The notes under the pieces are model-generated. The model searched no databases, was not told where the DNA came from, and saw only the letters and a list, made by a program, of their open reading frames with translations. The translations under genes were made by a program, and so were the position numbers. DNA of 64,000 nucleotides from Pandoraea captiosa (GTDB lineage Bacteria > Pseudomonadota > Gammaproteobacteria > Burkholderiales > Burkholderiaceae): contig NZ_CABPSQ010000002.1 in NCBI RefSeq assembly GCF_902459775.1, forward strand, positions 744,001 to 808,000, read 5' to 3'. Positions 8,433 to 16,821 of the stretch are shown in pieces; positions within the stretch are counted from its first letter, which is position 1; each line of letters begins with the position of its first letter.

Positions 8433-8751
8433 GGCGGACACCTTGATTTTTGGTGGGGGACTGCGCTTCGACGGCCTGCGGCCCGATCAGGGCGCGGGCC
8501 ACGACGTCCGGCGGCAACTGCATGTGCTTGGCCATCGGAGCGTCGAAGAAGGCATGCTTCAGAATAAACAGGAGTACTACCTTGATCGCGAGAACGATCA
8601 GTATTTCGAGGGCAAAACGGGAAGGGCGGGTGCGCCAGCGCCGAACCATCCAGGCGAGTACGCCTGAAGCGGCAGGCACGTTTGCCGGCGCAGCGGCAAC
8701 ACGCGCGGTTGCGGCGAGTGGCTTAGGACTGCTAGGAGAGTGGGTGTCCAT
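8422..8751 (-). CDS. cydP: Putative small subunit/accessory protein of bd oxidase (CydP type)
   Basis: A 109-residue protein with a Pro/Ala-rich N-terminus, an Arg-rich patch (MVRRWRTRPSR), one membrane helix (FALEILIVLAIKVVLLFIL) and a conserved-looking stretch FFDAPMAKHMQLPPDVVARA. Single-helix proteins of this type encoded directly before cydA in Burkholderiales are annotated as the putative small subunit CydP; the biochemical function is, as far as I know, unproven. ATG 8751 has AGGAG nine bases upstream. It is the first gene of the operon and overlaps cydA by 11 bases. Confidence 0.75.
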   Translation of the reverse strand: MDTHSPSSPKPLAATARVAAAPANVPAASGVLAWMVRRWRTRPSRFALEILIVLAIKVVLLFILKHAFFDAPMAKHMQLPPDVVARALIGPQAVEAQSPTKNQGVRHDQ

Positions 8752-8809
8752 CCGTGACGGCTCCTGGCGTCGAAAGTCGGGTGTCGGAAACAGCGTCGAC
8801 TTTCGGCGC

Positions 8810-8837
8810 ATTTTGCCTTATCGCTTGAAAATGTCAA
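8810..8837 (-). promoter_or_regulatory. Putative sigma-70 promoter of cydPABX
   Basis: On the minus strand a perfect -35 TTGACA (8837-8832) is followed after 16 bases by CAAAAT (8815-8810, 4 of 6 to TATAAT). Transcription would start near 8803, giving a leader of about 50 bases before the cydP ATG. A TTGA-N5-TCAA dyad overlaps the -35 but is one base short of an FNR site. Confidence 0.5.
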
Positions 8838-9077
8838 ACCGCAGCGCACGGGGGCGGATGACACGCAGATGACGCTGGTTCGATGCGGATCCGCCGCTAG
8901 TGGGTCAGCGGATGAGAAGCGGAGTCGAGACAAGGGTCCGGCGCGGCGAACGGCCCCCGGGCCGTCCTTCGCACGCAGCATGGCCGCGTACGAGCCGATT
9001 CTATCGACCGACCTTGCGGACGACCTTGCGATGCATCAAGTCTCGCGCAGATGAGGGGTGAACTTTCGTGGAGGCAC

Positions 9078-9105
9078 AAAAAAGCCCCGTGAGGTTCACG
9101 GGGCT
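9078..9105 (-). terminator. Rho-independent terminator of rpoH
   Basis: Read on the minus strand, a 10-bp stem AGCCCCGTGA/TCACGGGGCT with a 3-base loop (ACC) is followed by six T. It lies about 117 bases downstream of the rpoH stop. Confidence 0.88.
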
Positions 9106-9221
9106 TGGTTGCCAGCAGTATTTCACTGACGCTGTCCAGACGGTCGTGTGGCAATTTGTCGCGTGCTGCGTGCGCAGTCCTTGGCGAGCTTCACATGGCC
9201 TTCGACGTCCCGGTCAGGGGA

Positions 9222-10160
<939 letters not shown>

Positions 10161-10192
10161 GTGGTGGACTCCTGGTTAGCCTCTGGGAAAGC

Positions 10193-10222
10193 ATTTTAGC
10201 ACTCTCTTTCGATGAGTGCTAA
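10193..10222 (-). promoter_or_regulatory. rpoH promoter
   Basis: Minus-strand -35 TTAGCA (10222-10217) and -10 TAAAAT (10198-10193), spacer 18. Both elements lie in or at the edge of the CIRCE palindrome, so repressor binding would cover the whole promoter. Expected start near 10186, about 26 bases before the TTG start codon. Confidence 0.6.
10196..10222. promoter_or_regulatory. CIRCE operator (HrcA binding site)
   Basis: TTAGCACTC (10196-10204), nine bases, GAGTGCTAA (10214-10222): an exact match to the CIRCE consensus TTAGCACTC-N9-GAGTGCTAA. HrcA binds this element and represses heat-shock genes at normal temperature. CIRCE upstream of rpoH rather than groESL is a known pattern in betaproteobacteria. 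Confidence 0.95.
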
Positions 10223-10382
10223 ACACGTTAGAACCCTTACTGGACGGGAAGTTTCCGGTATCTCGGGGTTTTCCAGCACCCCTCGCCAAACGGGAGAAGT
10301 CACTGGCGCAAACGTGACTCGGATGGTGTAAATTGCAACCCAAGCCGCGAGCGTAAAGTGATGGCGAAGACGGGAGGTCAGC

Positions 10383-10808
10383 ATGGCTGGGAAGCACATT
10401 GACGAGGTGCGGCAACGCGATTCCGAGCGCTTCGGGTACATCGACGAAGTGCGACGGCGCGAATCCGAGCGCTTCGAAGCGATGATCGAGTGCGACGTCG
10501 ACAAGCTGAGCACACTGCTCGCCGACGGACTTCACTACGTCCACTCGAACGGAAAACGCGAGTCGAAAGCCGAATTCCTCAATGCGCTGAGCTCGGGCCG
10601 CCGTAAATACGCGGCGATCGACGTCACCGGGCAGGAACTCCGTCAATTCGGCGATACCGTCGTCGTTACCGGAAAGCTCGACGTGGAGCTCGAAACGGCT
10701 ACTGGCTCGCTGAATTCCCTGATGATGTACACCGCCGTTCACGTGCGCGAAGCCGGGACCTGGCATCTGATCTCGTGGCAGGCGACCCGCATGGCGTCGC
10801 CCGACTGA
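10383..10808 (+). CDS. NTF2-like protein (DUF4440/SnoaL-type fold)
   Basis: A 141-residue soluble protein that reads as a small alpha+beta cone of the NTF2-like superfamily: MIECDVDKLSTLLADGLHYVH, then strands through VVVTGKLDVELE, MMYTAVHVREAGTWHLISWQATR. Ligand or reaction is unknown. The N-terminus carries a 14-residue tandem duplication, IDEVRQRDSERFGY (residues 6-19) and IDEVRRRESERFEA (20-33), encoded by two 42-base units at 10398-10439 and 10440-10481; it lengthens the first helix. It is transcribed divergently from rpoH. Its ATG has GGGAGGTCAGC just upstream, a strong ribosome site. Confidence 0.8.
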   Translation: MAGKHIDEVRQRDSERFGYIDEVRRRESERFEAMIECDVDKLSTLLADGLHYVHSNGKRESKAEFLNALSSGRRKYAAIDVTGQELRQFGDTVVVTGKLDVELETATGSLNSLMMYTAVHVREAGTWHLISWQATRMASPD

Positions 10809-10924
10809 TAGCCCGGGCGGCGCTCCCTCCGCGGCGATTTGCGCCGCTCCCCTCGGTGCTTCTCCTGGCCGCCCACGGCGTTCGCTACGGCGACTGACAC
10901 GCTTCGGGCGTCCTCTCCAACACA

Positions 10925-10956
10925 GAACATTTGATGGCTTTCGGGACGAAATGTTC
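10925..10956. repeat. 8-bp inverted repeat in convergent intergenic region
   Basis: GAACATTT (10925-10932) and AAATGTTC (10949-10956) are perfect inverted copies 16 bases apart, followed by a run of seven A. It lies between the 3' ends of the NTF2-like gene and ybiB. The AT-rich stem argues against an ordinary terminator. No other gene or RNA is evident between 10809 and 11081. Confidence 0.5.
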
Positions 10957-11081
10957 CGAAAAAATCTCAGAAGTCCGGTCTTTTACGCCTTTCCGTCAAA
11001 AATTCGAGCGAATTTAGTTGCATTGCGGGCGTATTCCGATGCAATACCGACGCTACCGGCATGGCATTCCCCCGACAGGGT

Positions 11082-12038
11082 TCACTCGGGCAAACCCAGC
11101 GCCTGACGAATCACTTCGACTTGACGGGCGACAGGCGCGGGCACCGGGATCTCACCCGCGAGTACTGCCTCGATCCATCGGGCGGTGGCCGCAGCGTCGG
11201 CGCTGGGCAGGGCCGGGGGAATCCCTGTGGCCCCCTCTTCGGCGCTTTGCCACAGACGATAGGCACCGTCAGAGAAGCCTTCGATGGCGCTCTGACGACG
11301 GGCATCTGCGACCGGTTCGCCTTCTGTGCCCCGCGCCAGCAGCACGCCCGGCGCGGGACTGCTGGCGGCGTCGGCGAATAGCTCGCTCAGGGTTTCCCGA
11401 TATTCGGGATGGGTAAAGTTCACGAGGCGCAGTGCGGGTCCGGCAAAGGGTTGCAATAGCTTGACGACGGTATGGCCCGAATTCCGGACGCCCAACGACG
11501 CGCGCATCTCAAGCAACCGCTCCAGCGCCGGCGAGAGCGCAGCGATGGGTAAATAGGCGACCCGGCGGGTGCTCAGCGCCACTTCTGCTTCTGTCGCCGA
11601 GTGACAGGCAGGGTGGCCCAGTTCGGCGAAGATCGCCTGCGTGCCCACGCGATTCGCGCCGCTGTGATGCTGGCCATGCACCAACACCGGAATACCGTCG
11701 CGGGCGAGCAGCAGTGCCAGGAGCGGTGTGAGGTTCGGCTGCTTGCGTGCGCCGTTGTAGCTGGGCAGCACCACGGGTGGTGATGCGTCGGCAGGGGCGG
11801 CGAGCGGGACGAACGTAGCGTGAGCCGCGTCGAGCATGGCGCGCAGCTCGACCGGCGTCTCGCCCTTGATGCGGTAGGCGATCAGTACGCCGCCCAGCTC
11901 GGCCGGCGGCACCCGGTCGGCAAGGATGGCGTCGAACAGGGTGCGGGTTTCGTCGGCGCTCAGGGCGCGGGCGCCTTTGGCCCCCCGGGCGATGATCTTC
12001 AGCAGCGGGGCGCAGGCAAATGGGGCGGCAGAGGTCAT
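11082..12038 (-). CDS. ybiB: YbiB-type nucleic-acid-binding protein (TrpD2 family)
   Basis: A 318-residue protein with the anthranilate phosphoribosyltransferase fold: helical N-terminal domain (LSADETRTLFDAILADRV, GGVLIAYRIKGET) and a glycosyltransferase-family-3 domain with LVHGQHHSGANRVGTQAIFAELG and GVRNSGHTVVKLLQPF. In E. coli the homologue YbiB (TrpD2) does not act in tryptophan synthesis but binds DNA/RNA non-specifically and belongs to the SOS regulon. The PRPP-binding glycine motif of true TrpD is not intact here. ATG 12038 is the only reasonable start. It is divergent from maiA; the 277 bases between them hold no gene I can support. Confidence 0.85.
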   Translation of the reverse strand: MTSAAPFACAPLLKIIARGAKGARALSADETRTLFDAILADRVPPAELGGVLIAYRIKGETPVELRAMLDAAHATFVPLAAPADASPPVVLPSYNGARKQPNLTPLLALLLARDGIPVLVHGQHHSGANRVGTQAIFAELGHPACHSATEAEVALSTRRVAYLPIAALSPALERLLEMRASLGVRNSGHTVVKLLQPFAGPALRLVNFTHPEYRETLSELFADAASSPAPGVLLARGTEGEPVADARRQSAIEGFSDGAYRLWQSAEEGATGIPPALPSADAAATARWIEAVLAGEIPVPAPVARQVEVIRQALGLPE

Positions 12039-12315
12039 GACGCTTCTATCGTTAGCAATGGATGCCCGCGTGGGCGCCAGTACTGGCGGGGCATGCGTTC
12101 ATCATACGCAATGAAGTGTCATCGCGGCCAGCGCTTGCAGTACCATCTCGTGTTCGGAGGCAAACGCCCGGTCGATGCCTGGCTGCCGGATCGCCCGAGC
12201 ATTCGCCGGGCGCCGCCGCGTTATCCGGGTCGAGTGCTTCGGCACGTGGCCCGCGTTACCCCAGCAAATCGCGCTCGTCTCGCCTCTCTCCCCATTTCCG
12301 CTTTCGAGGTCAGCC

Positions 12316-12963
12316 ATGTCCAAGCTGTACAGCTATTTCCGCAGTTCCGCCGCCTATCGGGTGCGTATCGCTCTGAATCTGAAAGGACTCGACTACGACA
12401 TCGTCCCGGTACATCTGGTGCGCGACGGCGGGGAACAGCTCAAGCCTGCGTACCGGGCGCTCAACGTGAATGCCCTGGTGCCGACGTTCATCGACGGCGA
12501 CGTGAACATCCACCAGTCGCTGGCCATCATCGAGTATCTGGAAGACGTCCATCCGACACCGGCGCTGCTGCCTGCTGACCCGGTCGCACGCGCGCAGGTC
12601 CGCGCGCTGGCACTGGACATCGCGGCGGACATTCATCCGATCGACAACCTGCGCGTGCTGCGCTTCCTCAAGCACGACATGGGCGTGACGGAGGAGCAGA
12701 AGAACGCCTGGTACGTTCACTGGATCGTGGAAGGCTTCAAGGCGCTCGAAGCGCGCCTCGCGGCGCAGACGTCGCCCGGCAAGTTCGTCTTCGGCGACAC
12801 GCCGACGGTGGCGGATTGCTGTCTGATCCCGCAGATCTACAACGCGAACCGCTTCAAGGTAGACATGACGCCGTTCCCGCGCATTGCCGCCATCGATGCG
12901 CATTGCCGTACGCTCGAAGCTTTCCAGCGCGCCGCACCGGAAGCGCAACCGGACGCCGAGTAA
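12316..12963 (+). CDS. maiA: Maleylacetoacetate isomerase (zeta-class GST)
   Basis: Isomerises maleylacetoacetate to fumarylacetoacetate with glutathione as cofactor, in tyrosine/homogentisate or related aromatic catabolism. The 215-residue protein begins with the thioredoxin-like domain and the zeta-class signature YSYFRSSAAYRVRIALNLKG (SSxxxRVRIAL; the usual SSCS-type serine region is SSAA here). NALVPTFIDGD and IHQSLAIIEYLE are the glutathione-binding segments. The C-terminal helical domain has the VADCCLIPQIYNANRF motif. It starts at ATG 12316; a LysE-type exporter follows after eight bases, probably in the same transcript. Confidence 0.9.
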   Translation: MSKLYSYFRSSAAYRVRIALNLKGLDYDIVPVHLVRDGGEQLKPAYRALNVNALVPTFIDGDVNIHQSLAIIEYLEDVHPTPALLPADPVARAQVRALALDIAADIHPIDNLRVLRFLKHDMGVTEEQKNAWYVHWIVEGFKALEARLAAQTSPGKFVFGDTPTVADCCLIPQIYNANRFKVDMTPFPRIAAIDAHCRTLEAFQRAAPEAQPDAE

Positions 12964-12971
12964 GTCACGCG

Positions 12972-13598
12972 ATGATCGATCCGGCTTTCTGGCGGGGCAT
13001 GGCGCTCGGCGCCAGCCTCATCATGGCAATCGGTGCGCAAAACGCGTTCGTGTTGCGACAGGGCATCCTGAAGCGCCATGTGGGTATCGTCGTCGCCGTT
13101 TGCGCGATCTGCGACATGGTGCTGATTGCGGCGGGCGTGGCCGGCATGGGCGGACTGATCGCGGCCTATCCGGGGTTCATTACCCTCGTGACGTGGGGCG
13201 GCGCGGCGTTCCTGTTCCTGTATGGTTTGCGGGCATGGCGTGCGGCATTTCGCGGCGCGGGCGCCTTGCAGGCGGACGGCAGCCGCGCGGCCACGCAGGA
13301 GATGACATGGCAGCGGGCGGTGGTGCTGGTGTCGATGCTCTCGCTGCTCAACCCCCATGTCTACCTCGATACGGTGATTCTGCTTGGCGGTATCGGCGCG
13401 CGGGAGCCGGCACCCGGGAACGTGTGGTTTGCCGGCGGTGCGATGATCGCTTCCGTGCTGTGGTTCACCGCGCTCGGCTATGGCGCGCGACTCTTGGCGC
13501 CGTTGTTTTCGCGCCCTCGGGCGTGGCAGATCCTCGACGGTATCGTCGGCCTGATGATGTGGGGGCTTTGCGCGGGGCTCGTCGCGCAGCAGATGTAA
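12972..13598 (+). CDS. LysE/ArgO family amino-acid exporter
   Basis: A 208-residue inner-membrane protein of the LysE superfamily with about six helices. The N-terminus GASLIMAIGAQNAFVLRQGI is the LysE/ArgO signature (GAQNAFVLRQG), and LLNPHVYLDTVILLGGIGA matches the second conserved block. Members export lysine, arginine or their analogues; which substrate is used here cannot be read from the sequence. ATG 12972 lies eight bases after the maiA stop. It is convergent with ftsY. Confidence 0.9.
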   Translation: MIDPAFWRGMALGASLIMAIGAQNAFVLRQGILKRHVGIVVAVCAICDMVLIAAGVAGMGGLIAAYPGFITLVTWGGAAFLFLYGLRAWRAAFRGAGALQADGSRAATQEMTWQRAVVLVSMLSLLNPHVYLDTVILLGGIGAREPAPGNVWFAGGAMIASVLWFTALGYGARLLAPLFSRPRAWQILDGIVGLMMWGLCAGLVAQQM

Positions 13599-13739
13599 GC
13601 AGATGCAGCGAGGACTGGCAGCGACAGCCGAGCGGCCCGCCACGCAGGTGTGCGGGCCGTTTGTTTTCAGGCGTTGCCGCGCGGGAGGGTGAGTCGCGTG
13701 CGCAAGCGCTGGAAGGGCCGCGCAAAGCGCAGCCGGAAA

Positions 13740-15209
13740 TCAGCCCAGAAGCGCGTCGGCGAATTCGCGCGCCGAGAACGGTTGCAGATCCTCGACCTTC
13801 TCGCCCACGCCGATGAAGTACACCGGCACCGGGCGCTGACGGGCGATGGCCGCCAGAATGCCGCCCTTGGCCGTGCCGTCGAGTTTCGTGACGATCAGAC
13901 CGGTGAGCGTGAGCGCATCGTCGAAAGCCTTGACCTGCGCGAGGGCGTTCTGGCCCGTATTGGCGTCGATCACCAGCAGCACTTCGTGCGGTGCGCCGTC
14001 CGCCGCCTTGCCCAGCACGCGCTTAATCTTCTTGAGTTCTTCCATCAGATGCAACTGCGTGGGAAGGCGACCCGCGGTATCCGCCATCACGATATCGATC
14101 TTGCGCGCGCGCGCGGCGCTCACGGCATCGAATACGACGGCGGCCGGGTCCCCGCTTTCCTGAGCGACGACTGCCACATTGTTACGCTCGCCCCAGATCG
14201 CCAGTTGTTCGCGTGCGGCGGCACGGAAGGTGTCGCCGGCGGCGAGCAGCACCGATTGGCCGTAATGCTGGAAGTGCTTGGCGAGTTTGCCGATGCTGGT
14301 CGTTTTTCCCGCACCGTTCACGCCGGCGATCATCACGACGAGCGGCGCTTCGCGGCCGAGCACGAGGCTTTGCTCCAGCGGGCTCAGCAACTCGACCAGC
14401 AGGTCGTGCAGCGCGCGCTTGACCTGCTCGCCTTCCGTCAGGCGCTCGGCCTTGACCTTCTTGCGCAGGGCGTCGAGCAGGTAGGTCGTGGCTTCCACCC
14501 CCGCGTCGCTCATCAGCAATGCGCTTTCGAGTTCTTCGAACAGATTCTCGTCGACCTTCACGCCGACGAAGATGCCGGTGAGGCCTGCGCTCGTCTTCGA
14601 CAGACCTGCCTTCAGACGGGTGAGCCACGAGCGCTTGGCGGCCGGTGCCGGCGCCGGTGCCGACACGATCTCGCCGATGGCTTCGCCGTGCGAGTCTTTG
14701 ACCAGGACGGGGGCCGGCGTCGGTGCAACGGGTGCCGGTTGCGTTGCGTCGACGGATGATACCGGCGGAACCGGTGCTACGGACTCGGCAGACTCAAAGG
14801 CGCTGACCGGTGCCGACGTGACTTGCGGCGCCGAAACCGGTCGTGCTTCGGATAACGCGTCGGGCGTTGGGATTTCGGCTTGAGCGGCTTCGGAATGCGC
14901 CGTATTTTCGACGGGGTGCGACGGGGTGTCGACCGGCGCGATCGGGGTCGACGGCGCACCCGAGGGCGCCGACGGCGATGGCGAATTCGCGAGGCTCGAC
15001 GACGCGTCGGAAGGCGTCAGGGGCGGCTCGGCAGGCGCGCTGTGCGTCGGTTGCGAGGGCTGTGACGGTTGTGACGCTTGCACCGGCGCCTGCTGGGGCG
15101 GCGGCACTGATGCGCTGACGTCGGGCGATGCTGGCGATTCGGTCGGTGCGGGGCTCGTCTCGGCGGCCTTGTTACCGCCCGACTTGAAGCGCTTGAAGAA
15201 ACTGAACAT
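13740..15209 (-). CDS. ftsY: Signal recognition particle receptor FtsY
   Basis: SRP receptor GTPase that brings SRP-ribosome complexes to the Sec translocon. The protein has 489 residues. The NG domain occupies about residues 192-489 with G1 GVNGAGKT (296-303), LAAGDTFRAAA, DTAGRLP, and TKLDGTAKGG. The first helix (MFSFFKRFKSG) may bind membrane. Residues about 15-190 are a Pro/Ala/Ser-rich low-complexity region with SQPSQPSQP repeats, unlike the strongly acidic A domain of E. coli FtsY though similar in length. It is divergent from the M16 peptidase gene. Confidence 0.97.
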   Translation of the reverse strand: MFSFFKRFKSGGNKAAETSPAPTESPASPDVSASVPPPQQAPVQASQPSQPSQPTHSAPAEPPLTPSDASSSLANSPSPSAPSGAPSTPIAPVDTPSHPVENTAHSEAAQAEIPTPDALSEARPVSAPQVTSAPVSAFESAESVAPVPPVSSVDATQPAPVAPTPAPVLVKDSHGEAIGEIVSAPAPAPAAKRSWLTRLKAGLSKTSAGLTGIFVGVKVDENLFEELESALLMSDAGVEATTYLLDALRKKVKAERLTEGEQVKRALHDLLVELLSPLEQSLVLGREAPLVVMIAGVNGAGKTTSIGKLAKHFQHYGQSVLLAAGDTFRAAAREQLAIWGERNNVAVVAQESGDPAAVVFDAVSAARARKIDIVMADTAGRLPTQLHLMEELKKIKRVLGKAADGAPHEVLLVIDANTGQNALAQVKAFDDALTLTGLIVTKLDGTAKGGILAAIARQRPVPVYFIGVGEKVEDLQPFSAREFADALLG

Positions 15210-15380
15210 GGGGTGAAGAACTCAACGTGGGGGCGCGCTATCGGCGTGCGGCTGTGATTTGTCGTGCCATTCGCGCCGCACAAAACGCCCTACAATGGGC
15301 AGGTCGTTGTTTCCGACGCGGGAAATGCGACGTATTTTATCAGACGCGAATCGACGTCCATGACGGGCGAAAGGGGATCC

Positions 15381-16808
15381 ATGACGGGAACCATGCGCTG
15401 GCGACACGCCTTTGCCGGACTGGCTCTGGCGGGTGTGATGAGCCTGGGCCACGCCGCCGATGCCGTTGGCACCGGTGGCAGCAAGACCACGGATAACACT
15501 TCGGAATTCACGCTCAAGAACGGCCTGCGGCTGATTGTGCGCGAAGACCACCGGGCGCCGACGGTGGCGCACGTGGTCTGGTATCGCGCCGGGTCGCTCG
15601 ACGAATTCAACGGGACCACCGGCGTCGCTCACGCCCTTGAGCACATGATGTTCAAAGGCACCAAGACGGTCGGCCCCGGACAGTTCTCGCGCCAGGTCGC
15701 CGCGCTCGGCGGTCGGGAGAACGCCTTCACGAGCAAGGACTACACCGGATACTTCGAACAGACCGAGAAATCGCGATTGCCCGAGATGATGCGTCTCGAG
15801 GCCGATCGCATGGCCAACCTCACGCTTTCCGCCGACGAGTTCGCCAAGGAAATCCAGGTCGTGATGGAAGAGCGCCGTCTTCGCACGGACGACCAGCCGC
15901 GCGCGCTGCTCTACGAGCAACTGATGGCGACCGCCCTCGTCGCCAATCCGTACCGTCGCCCTATCGTTGGCTGGATGGACGACCTCCAGCATATGACCGT
16001 GGAGGACGCCCGTGACTGGTACAAGCGCTGGTACGCGCCGAACAACGCCGTCGTCGTCGTGAGCGGAGATGTTGACCCCGCGCAGGTGAAGACGCTGGCC
16101 GAGAAATACTACGGCGCGATCGAGCCGCATACGCTGCCCGAACGGCGTCCGCAAAACGAACCGGCACAGTTGGGTGTGCGCCGCGTATTCGTGAAGGCCC
16201 CGGCGGAGAATCCCAACGTGATGCTCGCATGGCGCGCGCCACGTCTTGCCGATGTTGAAAAGGACGACGACGTCTACGCGCTGCAAGTCCTGTCGGCCGT
16301 GCTCGACGGCTATGGCAATGCACGACTGACGAGCCGTCTGGTGCGCGAGCAGCGCATCGCCAACGATGTCGGCGCGAGCTATGACGGTGTCGGGCGTGGT
16401 CCCCAGTTCTTCATCATGGACGCGACGCCCGCACAGGGCAAAACACCCGAGCAGATCGAGAAGGCGCTGCGTGCGCAAGTGGCCGACATTGCCGCGCACG
16501 GGGTGACACAGGACGAACTCAAGCGCGTGAAGGCGCAGGTCGTCGCATCGCAGATCTACAAGCGCGACTCGGTGTTCGGGCAGGCGATGGAAATCGGCCT
16601 GAACGAAATGTCGGGGATTTCGTGGCGTCAGATCGATCGCATGCTCGAGAAGGTGAAAGCAGTCACGCCCGCACAGGTGCAGGCGGTGGCCGGCAAGTAT
16701 TTCGGCGACGAGACGCTGACGGTAGCGACGCTGGTGCCGCAACCGATCGACGAGGCGACACGCAAGCGTCGCGCCCAAGGGGCGGAAGACCTGAAGACCA
16801 TGCGCTGA
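15381..16808 (+). CDS. M16 family zinc metallopeptidase (catalytic subunit)
   Basis: A 475-residue pitrilysin/processing-peptidase-like protein exported by a signal peptide (about residues 1-26, FAGLALAGVMSLGHAADA). It carries the inverted zinc motif HALEH (residues 84-88: HxxEH) and, about 70 residues later, the further glutamate region EIQVVMEERR. Such proteins form heterodimers with a second M16 protein lacking zinc ligands, which here is the next gene, 13 bases downstream. ATG 15381 is preceded by AAGGGG with a four-base gap; ATGs at 15360 and 15393 are alternatives. Substrate is unknown; a periplasmic peptidase role is inferred. Confidence 0.92.
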   Translation: MTGTMRWRHAFAGLALAGVMSLGHAADAVGTGGSKTTDNTSEFTLKNGLRLIVREDHRAPTVAHVVWYRAGSLDEFNGTTGVAHALEHMMFKGTKTVGPGQFSRQVAALGGRENAFTSKDYTGYFEQTEKSRLPEMMRLEADRMANLTLSADEFAKEIQVVMEERRLRTDDQPRALLYEQLMATALVANPYRRPIVGWMDDLQHMTVEDARDWYKRWYAPNNAVVVVSGDVDPAQVKTLAEKYYGAIEPHTLPERRPQNEPAQLGVRRVFVKAPAENPNVMLAWRAPRLADVEKDDDVYALQVLSAVLDGYGNARLTSRLVREQRIANDVGASYDGVGRGPQFFIMDATPAQGKTPEQIEKALRAQVADIAAHGVTQDELKRVKAQVVASQIYKRDSVFGQAMEIGLNEMSGISWRQIDRMLEKVKAVTPAQVQAVAGKYFGDETLTVATLVPQPIDEATRKRRAQGAEDLKTMR

Positions 16809-16821
16809 GAGAGGCCACACA

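Larger units (their letters stand above)
8752..9221. other. Intergenic region between cydP and rpoH
   Basis: A 470-base stretch without a supportable gene. It holds the putative cydP promoter (8810-8837), about 240 bases in which I see nothing convincing beyond a weak ATCCGC/GCGGAT dyad (8889-8913), the rpoH terminator (9078-9105), and the rpoH 3' untranslated region. Confidence 0.6.

Noticed and set aside
6879-8567. Long plus-strand open frame (562 codons) opposite cydA
   Set aside because: Shadow frame of a GC-rich gene: highly charged composition, no domains, and cydA itself is unambiguous.
8828-8842. FNR/ANR-like dyad (TTGA-N5-TCAA) upstream of cydP
   Set aside because: Consensus needs TTGAT-N4-ATCAA (14 bases); this site is 13 bases and coincides with a perfect -35 TTGACA, which explains it.
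8889-8913. ATCCGC/GCGGAT dyad upstream of the cydP promoter
   Set aside because: Only 6-bp arms in GC-rich DNA, 14 bases apart; expected by chance at this scale.
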